Below, in pieces: positions 5,730 to 8,522 of a DNA stretch of 8,522 nt (the stretch's first letter is position 1; every line of letters starts with the position of its first letter). The translations under genes and the position numbers were made by a program. The DNA comes from RGIG5579 sp045655865 (GTDB taxonomy: Bacteria; Bacillota; Clostridia; Oscillospirales; SIG627). Where the stretch lies: positions 1 through 8,522 of the forward strand of contig JAZOQB010000027.1 in assembly GCA_045655865.1 (NCBI GenBank), read 5' to 3'. The notes under the pieces are model-generated. The model was not told where the DNA came from and made no database searches. It saw only the letters and a list, made by a program, of their open reading frames with translations.

Positions 5730-6817
5730 GTACCTCTTCTCTTGCAAACCTTTCCTGCCCCGCATATTGGGGGAATTACACTTGCGGGAGAAACGGGAAA
5801 AAAATTCGTGCTATTACCGTCCACCATATGGCCGCTCGGATGACCGCCCAGCGTTGCGGAGAACTGTTCCAGGCTCCCGGAAGAGAAGGATCTGCCCATT
5901 ACGGAATCGGTTACGATGGCAAGATCGCCTCTTATGTGGATGAAAACGACACTGCGTGGGCCAATTCCAATTGGGATTCTAACTGTGAATCGGTGACCAT
6001 TGAGTGCTCCAATTCTGCCGAAGGCGGCGACTGGCCCGTCAGTGATGCGACCCGGGAAAGTCTCATCCGCTTGATGGCGGATATTGCGATTCGAAACGGT
6101 TTGGGAAAATTGGTAAAAGGGGAGAATCTCACTTGGCACCGAATGTTCACATCTACCACGTGTCCCGGAGAGTATCTGCTTTCTCAATTGGACTTTATGA
6201 TTCAAAAGGCCAACGAAATGATCGAAAAGGGGAAGGTTCCGATTATGGAAAAGAAAACGCCTGTCAATATCAGTTATCAAGCCTATACTTATACCTGGCT
6301 TCCCAATGTGCAAAATGCCCAGGATTTTGCCGGGATCTACGGTCAGCCGATCCAAGCAATCTATGCTCATTCTGATAGGGGAGAATTGATCTATCAGGTC
6401 CATGTGAAAGGTGGAGACTGGCTTCCTGCGGTAAAAAACAGAGAGGACTTTGCCGGGATTTTGGGTGAGGCGGTGGATGGGATTATGATTCGCCACGATA
6501 CGGCACGCATTCATTATCGAGTGCATACGATAGAAGACGGCTGGCTTCCTGCGGTTACCGGTTTTGATCCCTCAGATCCCGTTATGGGATATGCCGGAAT
6601 TTTAGGTCACAGTATCGACGCTGTTGTGATCTGGGCGGATCCTGTGATCGAAGAAGAGACTTTTTGTGTTGAAAACGATTCGGGGGAAAATCAGACTTTT
6701 GACGCAGGACCGGACGATATGTTGAAAAAAAACAGAGAGGGATTTCTCGCCTTTTTCATCCGACTGCTAAAAAAACTGGTGGCATTTTTGGAAGGAGGGA
6801 GCGAAACGTGGGAATAA
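5726..6817 (+). CDS. N-acetylmuramoyl-L-alanine amidase endolysin with three WLP wall-binding repeats
   Basis: The 363-aa lysin cleaves the amide bond between N-acetylmuramic acid and L-alanine. Residues about 25-160 are an Amidase_2 (PGRP-like, zinc) domain. Zinc ligands are visible as H33 (in ITVHHMAA), H138 (in TWHRM) and C146 (in TTCPGEYL), with the family's H-x7-C spacing. Supporting motifs are SAHYGIGYDGKI (56-67) and VTIECSN (90-96). Residues about 181-304 hold three imperfect wall-binding repeats, each with W-L-P-x-V (W191, W232, W273, exactly 41 apart) followed by [FY]AGI and I-[DQ]-A-[IV]; they resemble the repeats of clostridial phage lysins and are reminiscent of ChW repeats. After an acidic linker comes an amphipathic cationic segment, FLAFFIRLLKKLVAFL (340-355). 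The ATG at 5726 overlaps the previous stop and has AGGAGG (5713-5718) in front; the in-frame opening back to 5681 has no better start. There is no signal peptide, so export depends on a holin. Confidence 0.93.
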   Translation: MSTSSLANLSCPAYWGNYTCGRNGKKIRAITVHHMAARMTAQRCGELFQAPGREGSAHYGIGYDGKIASYVDENDTAWANSNWDSNCESVTIECSNSAEGGDWPVSDATRESLIRLMADIAIRNGLGKLVKGENLTWHRMFTSTTCPGEYLLSQLDFMIQKANEMIEKGKVPIMEKKTPVNISYQAYTYTWLPNVQNAQDFAGIYGQPIQAIYAHSDRGELIYQVHVKGGDWLPAVKNREDFAGILGEAVDGIMIRHDTARIHYRVHTIEDGWLPAVTGFDPSDPVMGYAGILGHSIDAVVIWADPVIEEETFCVENDSGENQTFDAGPDDMLKKNREGFLAFFIRLLKKLVAFLEGGSETWE

Positions 6818-7095
6818 GCATGATTTGGGCCATTTTCGTATCTTGCGGAATTCCGTCCGCCCTGGTTGGTATTTTATTTAAAAAGATGGAAAAGGCCAAC
6901 CGTGAACGGAAAAAATATGAGCTTTGCATGGTGAAATTGATCATGGCTTCTACCAAATTGGGTGAGGCCAATGCCATTGCCTTGCAGAAGGGTTCTTGCA
7001 ACGGAGAGACCCAAAGCGCCTTAAAATATTTGACTGAGACCAAGCATGAATTAAAAGATTTTTTAATGGAAGCGGGGATCGATCATATCTTTTGA
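6808..7095 (+). CDS. Small membrane protein of the holin unit
   Basis: The 95-aa protein has one N-terminal transmembrane segment (about 5-24, IWAIFVSCGIPSALVGILF), a basic stretch (KKMEKANRERKK) and a helical soluble part containing KLGEANAIALQKGSCNGE and an end TKHELKDFLMEAGIDHIF. This G-E-A-x-A-x-A-L / N-G-E / A-L-x-Y / K-H-x-x-K-D-F-L pattern is familiar from short proteins next to lysin and holin genes in Clostridia prophages. An accessory holin or pinholin-type role is inferred from the topology and position. The start is a GTG with GGAAGGAGG (6790-6798) upstream; it overlaps the amidase stop by 10 nt, implying coupled translation. The ATG at 6820 is a possible alternative start but is further from the ribosome binding site. 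Confidence 0.78.
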   Translation: MGISMIWAIFVSCGIPSALVGILFKKMEKANRERKKYELCMVKLIMASTKLGEANAIALQKGSCNGETQSALKYLTETKHELKDFLMEAGIDHIF

Positions 7096-7105
7096 AAGGA
7101 GAATT

Positions 7106-7423
7106 ATGAGCGGAATCGTGTTGATTTTGACCCTGGCTGTTACTACAGAAGGCCTGGTAGAATATGGCAAGAGTTTGGTGAAGGCCGTTAAGGGACAGAA
7201 CAAGGGGGCGGCAATGAAGCAGCTGTGCGCCATGGCGATTTGTGTAGGCCTATGTTTTGCTGCGCAGGCGGATATTTTTCGAGAGTTGGGTATCACCCTC
7301 CAAAGTCCTTGGGTTGGGGTGGTGATCACCGGTATCATTGGAAGCCGGGGATCCAACTACGTCAGCGATTTTTTGGGAAAGATTCAGAAGACGCGTAACC
7401 AAGAAACGTTACTGTCAGAATGA
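7106..7423 (+). CDS. Putative phage holin
   Basis: The 105-aa hydrophobic protein has a short hydrophobic N-terminus (about 2-14), a basic cytoplasmic loop (GKSLVKAVKGQNKGAAMK), a central membrane segment (about 38-57, QLCAMAICVGLCFAAQADIF) and a last hydrophobic stretch with WVGVVITGIIGSRGSNYVSDFLGKI (about 69-93). The G-I-[IL]-G-S-R-G-x-N-Y-x-S-D-F motif recurs in holin-like proteins of clostridial phages. It would open the membrane so that the amidase reaches the wall. GAAAGGAG (7094-7101) precedes the ATG, and the gene follows the accessory protein by 10 nt. It is the last gene before the operon terminator. The holin call rests on topology, size and position, not on a demonstrated fold. 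Confidence 0.8.
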   Translation: MSGIVLILTLAVTTEGLVEYGKSLVKAVKGQNKGAAMKQLCAMAICVGLCFAAQADIFRELGITLQSPWVGVVITGIIGSRGSNYVSDFLGKIQKTRNQETLLSE

Positions 7424-7432
7424 AACGGCATC

Positions 7433-7469
7433 AAAAATTGCCCGGAAGGTGTATTCCGGGCAATTTTTT
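7433..7469 (+). terminator. Strong Rho-independent terminator of the fibre/lysis operon
   Basis: A perfect 14-bp stem (7433-7446 with 7455-7468; GC core TTGCCCGGA / TCCGGGCAA) with an 8-nt loop runs into T6 (7464-7469), and a further T6 lies at 7471-7476. It begins 9 nt after the holin stop. Its A-rich left side also gives the minus strand a U-run, so it may work in both directions. Confidence 0.93.
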
Positions 7470-7476
7470 GTTTTTT

Positions 7477-7713
7477 ACGGCTCTCAACAAAGTGGGAGTA
7501 TCTTTTGGTAGACGATATGACGACAAGCATTTGATCTCCACATACGATGCCAAGCGCGCCGAAAAAGAAAAGCTTGAGAGCAACTTAAAATATCACATTG
7601 AGTTTTTCAGAAACGGACTCAATGCCATTATTAAACTTTGGCTTGCAGGTGGCTGCCGGGAATCCCCCGAAGAAATGGCCGACGTGTTAAAGCAAGAATA
7701 CCGAGGGAGATGA
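7477..7713 (+). pseudogene. 3' remnant of a TetR/AcrR-family transcriptional regulator
   Basis: The frame encodes about 78 residues matching only the C-terminal ligand-binding part of a TetR-type regulator: a helix KLESNLKYHIEFFRNGLNAI, then IKLWLAGGCRESPEEMADVL and the end KQEYRGR. The [FY]-x-x-G-x-x-[AG]-I-[IV]-x-x-W-L-x-x-G-[CM]-x-E-S-P-E-E motif is characteristic of the last two helices of this group (TetR_C_8-like). The N-terminal helix-turn-helix, about 100 residues, is missing. The frame is formally open back to an ATG at 7420, but that start lies before the phage terminator and has no ribosome binding site, so its first 20 residues are terminator sequence. No start with a ribosome binding site lies inside the remnant. 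It is probably a host gene truncated when the phage-type block arrived or during a later deletion. Confidence 0.75.
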
Positions 7714-7759
7714 AAATTTTATATGGTCCCAAAGATCGGATCTGTATTTGCTTTACAAT

Positions 7760-7791
7760 AAAAAAATCCCCACTCATTTTAAGTGGAGAAA
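7760..7791 (-). terminator. Minus-strand terminator downstream of the tRNA-Ala relic
   Basis: On the minus strand the stem CTCCACT / AGTGGGG (7788-7782 with 7774-7768, one T-G wobble) closes a 7-nt loop and is followed by T7 (complement of the A-run 7760-7766). The position, about 25 nt past the tRNA-like 3' end, is what a tRNA transcription unit would have. The plus strand has a C-A mismatch and no U-run, so it serves the minus strand. Confidence 0.75.
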
Positions 7792-7813
7792 AAAATAAAA
7801 CTTGACGAAGCGA

Positions 7814-7884
7814 TGGTGGAGATAAGCGGGATCGAATCGCTGACCACCCGATGCCATTCAAGCGCTCTCCCAAGATCCGCCACC
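7814..7884 (-). pseudogene. Degenerate tRNA-Ala(GGC) relic
   Basis: The minus strand matches bacterial tRNA-Ala over much of its length: GGGAGAGCGCTTGAATGGCAT through the D-arm and anticodon loop with anticodon GGC, then GGTCAGCGATTCGATCCCGC (T-arm) and TTATCTCCACCA with encoded CCA (CCA at 7816-7814). It is damaged everywhere. The acceptor GGTGGCG mispairs with TATCTCC at positions 3 and 6; positions 8-9 and two D-loop bases are missing; the anticodon stem CTTGA/CGGGT does not pair apart from two wobbles; and the T-stem has an A-C mismatch. The total is 71 nt instead of 76. At its 5' end the octamer CCGCCACC/GCGCCACC is tandemly duplicated (7877-7892), leaving the exact 5' border uncertain. 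A terminator follows on the same strand. It is almost certainly non-functional as a tRNA. It may be decay of a spare copy or a scar from integration at a tRNA gene. Confidence 0.75.
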
Positions 7885-7929
7885 GCGCCACCGAAATCAT
7901 AAAATACGATCTCCTATGTGCCTAAAACC

Positions 7930-7961
7930 AAACCTCGACTGATGGCTGGGCCGAGGTTTTT
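7930..7961 (+). terminator. Hairpin with U-run, candidate terminator
   Basis: AAACCTCG (7930-7937) pairs with CGAGGTTT (7952-7959) around a 14-nt loop, followed by T5 in total (7957-7961). It lies upstream of the rhodanese promoter and would insulate it from readthrough. No complete plus-strand gene ends nearby, so it may be the old terminator of the broken regulator or of a lost gene. Confidence 0.6.
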
Positions 7962-7973
7962 CTAAATACAGGA

Positions 7974-8002
7974 TTGAGGAATTGCCTTGAAAATGTTATA
8001 CT
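7974..8002 (+). promoter_or_regulatory. Promoter of the rhodanese gene
   Basis: TTGAGG (7974-7979, 4 of 6) and TATACT (7997-8002, 5 of 6) are separated by 17 nt. Initiation would fall near 8009, at the edge of the ribosome binding site AGAGGTG (8009-8015), so the 5' leader is very short, as in the four-helix-bundle operon. Confidence 0.65.
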
Positions 8003-8023
8003 AAAAAAAGAGGTGCAGATACT

Positions 8024-8419
8024 ATGAGAAAACTAAAAGGATGGATCATTATGCTTTATATTTCACTTTCTCTGTTTGGTATGACCGCTTGTTCCGATGG
8101 CGGCGCCAATTCTTATAAGCAAATCACGCCCCAAGAGGCAAAAACGATGATGGACACCGAAAAGGACTTTTATCTAATCGATGCCCGCACCACAGAAGAA
8201 TTTGCCGAAGGGCATATCAAGGATGCGATCCTCATCCCCGAATACGAGATCACCGCTCGCGCCGAAAAGGAACTGCCCGATAAGGATGCGCTGATTCTCG
8301 TCTATTGCCGCAGCGGTAGACGGAGCAAAATCGCCTCCGAAGAGCTGGTGAAACTCGGCTACACAAACGTCAAGGAATTTGGCGGCATCATCGACTGGCC
8401 GTATGAAATTGTGAAGTGA
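8024..8419 (+). CDS. Rhodanese-domain lipoprotein
   Basis: The 131-aa protein starts with a signal peptide (MRKLKGWII, hydrophobic 8-20) ending in a lipobox, MTAC, with the lipid-bearing cysteine at C23, so it should be anchored on the outer face of the membrane. Residues about 31-129 are a single rhodanese domain: YKQITPQEAKTMM, the first signature YLIDARTTEEFAEGHIKDA (50-68), and the active-site loop VYCRSGRRSKIA (93-104), with the catalytic cysteine at C95. It ends with GYTNVKEFGGIIDWPYEIV, typical of small rhodaneses. An intact CxxGxR loop implies sulfur-transfer or persulfide chemistry outside the cytoplasm; the partner is unknown. It has its own promoter, AGAGGTG as ribosome binding site, and is probably followed in the same transcript by the gene at 8442. 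Confidence 0.92.
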   Translation: MRKLKGWIIMLYISLSLFGMTACSDGGANSYKQITPQEAKTMMDTEKDFYLIDARTTEEFAEGHIKDAILIPEYEITARAEKELPDKDALILVYCRSGRRSKIASEELVKLGYTNVKEFGGIIDWPYEIVK

Positions 8420-8441
8420 GGACGTCGTTTAGGAGGTTTAT

Positions 8442-8522
8442 ATGATCGAATGCAAATTTAGTGATGTTTCTGAAAGAGACATGGATTTATTGTTTCTCGA
8501 AGAAATGGTAAGTTCGCAAGAG
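8442..8522 (+). CDS. Start of a probable PD-(D/E)XK nuclease-family protein (partial, 3' cut by window)
   Basis: Only 27 codons are visible (MIECKFSDVSERDMDLLFLE, then EMVSSQE). The start is strongly supported by AGGAGG (8431-8436) five nt before the ATG. The segment S-x-R-D-M-D-L-L-F-L-E-E resembles the N-terminus of PD-(D/E)XK nuclease superfamily proteins common in Clostridia, but no catalytic residue lies within the window, so the family call is tentative. It begins 22 nt after the rhodanese stop without an intervening terminator. Confidence 0.65.
   Translation, partial: MIECKFSDVSERDMDLLFLEEMVSSQE

Larger units (their letters stand above)
1998..7469 (+). mobile_element. Phage-derived tail-fibre and lysis cassette
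   Basis: Six tightly packed plus-strand genes run from a fibre protein through carbohydrate-binding and amidase proteins to two holin-like proteins, ending in a strong terminator. Gaps are 15 nt, 0 nt, -4 nt, -10 nt and 10 nt, so they form one translationally coupled operon. The order fibre, small tail protein, carbohydrate-binding protein, lysin, holin is typical of the distal late region of clostridial siphophages and myophages. The left side has no tail tape-measure, baseplate or capsid genes but a promoter and a divergent small gene; the right side abuts a broken TetR gene. It may be the end of a decayed prophage, a domesticated cassette or part of a tailocin-like element. Boundaries are approximate. 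Confidence 0.6.

Noticed and set aside
5696..6526. 276-aa minus-strand open frame opposite the amidase
   Set aside because: The amidase on the plus strand shows conserved catalytic motifs; the antisense translation has no recognisable family features.
1998..7469. Complete prophage
   Set aside because: No integrase, repressor/lysogeny module, replication, packaging, capsid or main tail genes are present in the window.
7420..7476. Intact 97-aa gene beginning at the ATG at 7420
   Set aside because: The first codons are the terminator hairpin and T-run, and there is no ribosome binding site; only the part from about 7477 resembles a protein, a TetR C-terminus.

Overview
The window looks like chromosomal DNA from a low-to-mid GC Firmicute, most likely a gut or rumen Clostridia relative (Oscillospiraceae/Lachnospiraceae-like). 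The signs are purine-rich AGGAGG/AAGGAG ribosome binding sites, TTGACA/TATAAT-type promoters, clostridial-style phage lysis proteins and a lipobox-bearing rhodanese. This placement is inference from gene style; no rRNA or other marker is present.

Layout. (1) Positions 1-1460 are clearly AT-rich. A dense array of short hairpins (5-207) is separated by nine variants of a 9-nt spacer. The spacers face one way on the left and the opposite way on the right of a central hairpin, so a single strand could fold into a ladder of stacked junctions. A good promoter (207-235) follows, driving a four-helix-bundle protein of the 23S rRNA IVP/Avd-like family (255-605) and, 13 nt later, a six-helix voltage-gated K+ channel (619-1329). 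(2) Positions 1330-1997 hold an orphan perfect palindrome, a bidirectional terminator, a second tight hairpin, a small minus-strand gene with an excellent promoter, and a divergent plus-strand promoter. (3) Positions 1998-7469 form one plus-strand phage-type operon: a 1000-aa tail-fibre/receptor-binding protein, a 101-aa tail-associated protein, a protein with two carbohydrate-binding modules, an amidase endolysin, and two small membrane proteins of a holin unit, ending in a strong terminator. No capsid, terminase, integrase or other tail gene lies in the window, and the operon appears to have its own promoter. (4) Positions 7477-8522 return to chromosome: the 3' remnant of a TetR-family regulator begins right after the phage terminator, followed by a decayed tRNA-Ala(GGC) with its own terminator on the minus strand, a second hairpin terminator, a rhodanese lipoprotein with its own promoter, and the first 27 codons of a probable PD-(D/E)XK nuclease-family protein.

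How it fits together. The phage-type block encodes recognition (fibre, carbohydrate-binding protein) and release (amidase plus holin pair) and sits against a truncated host gene, so it is probably a prophage edge, a remnant, or a self-contained tail-fibre/lysis cassette. The most unusual element is the mirrored hairpin ladder upstream of the four-helix-bundle gene. Next come the isolated fibre/lysis operon with paired divergent promoters, the decayed tRNA, and the truncated regulator at the cassette edge.
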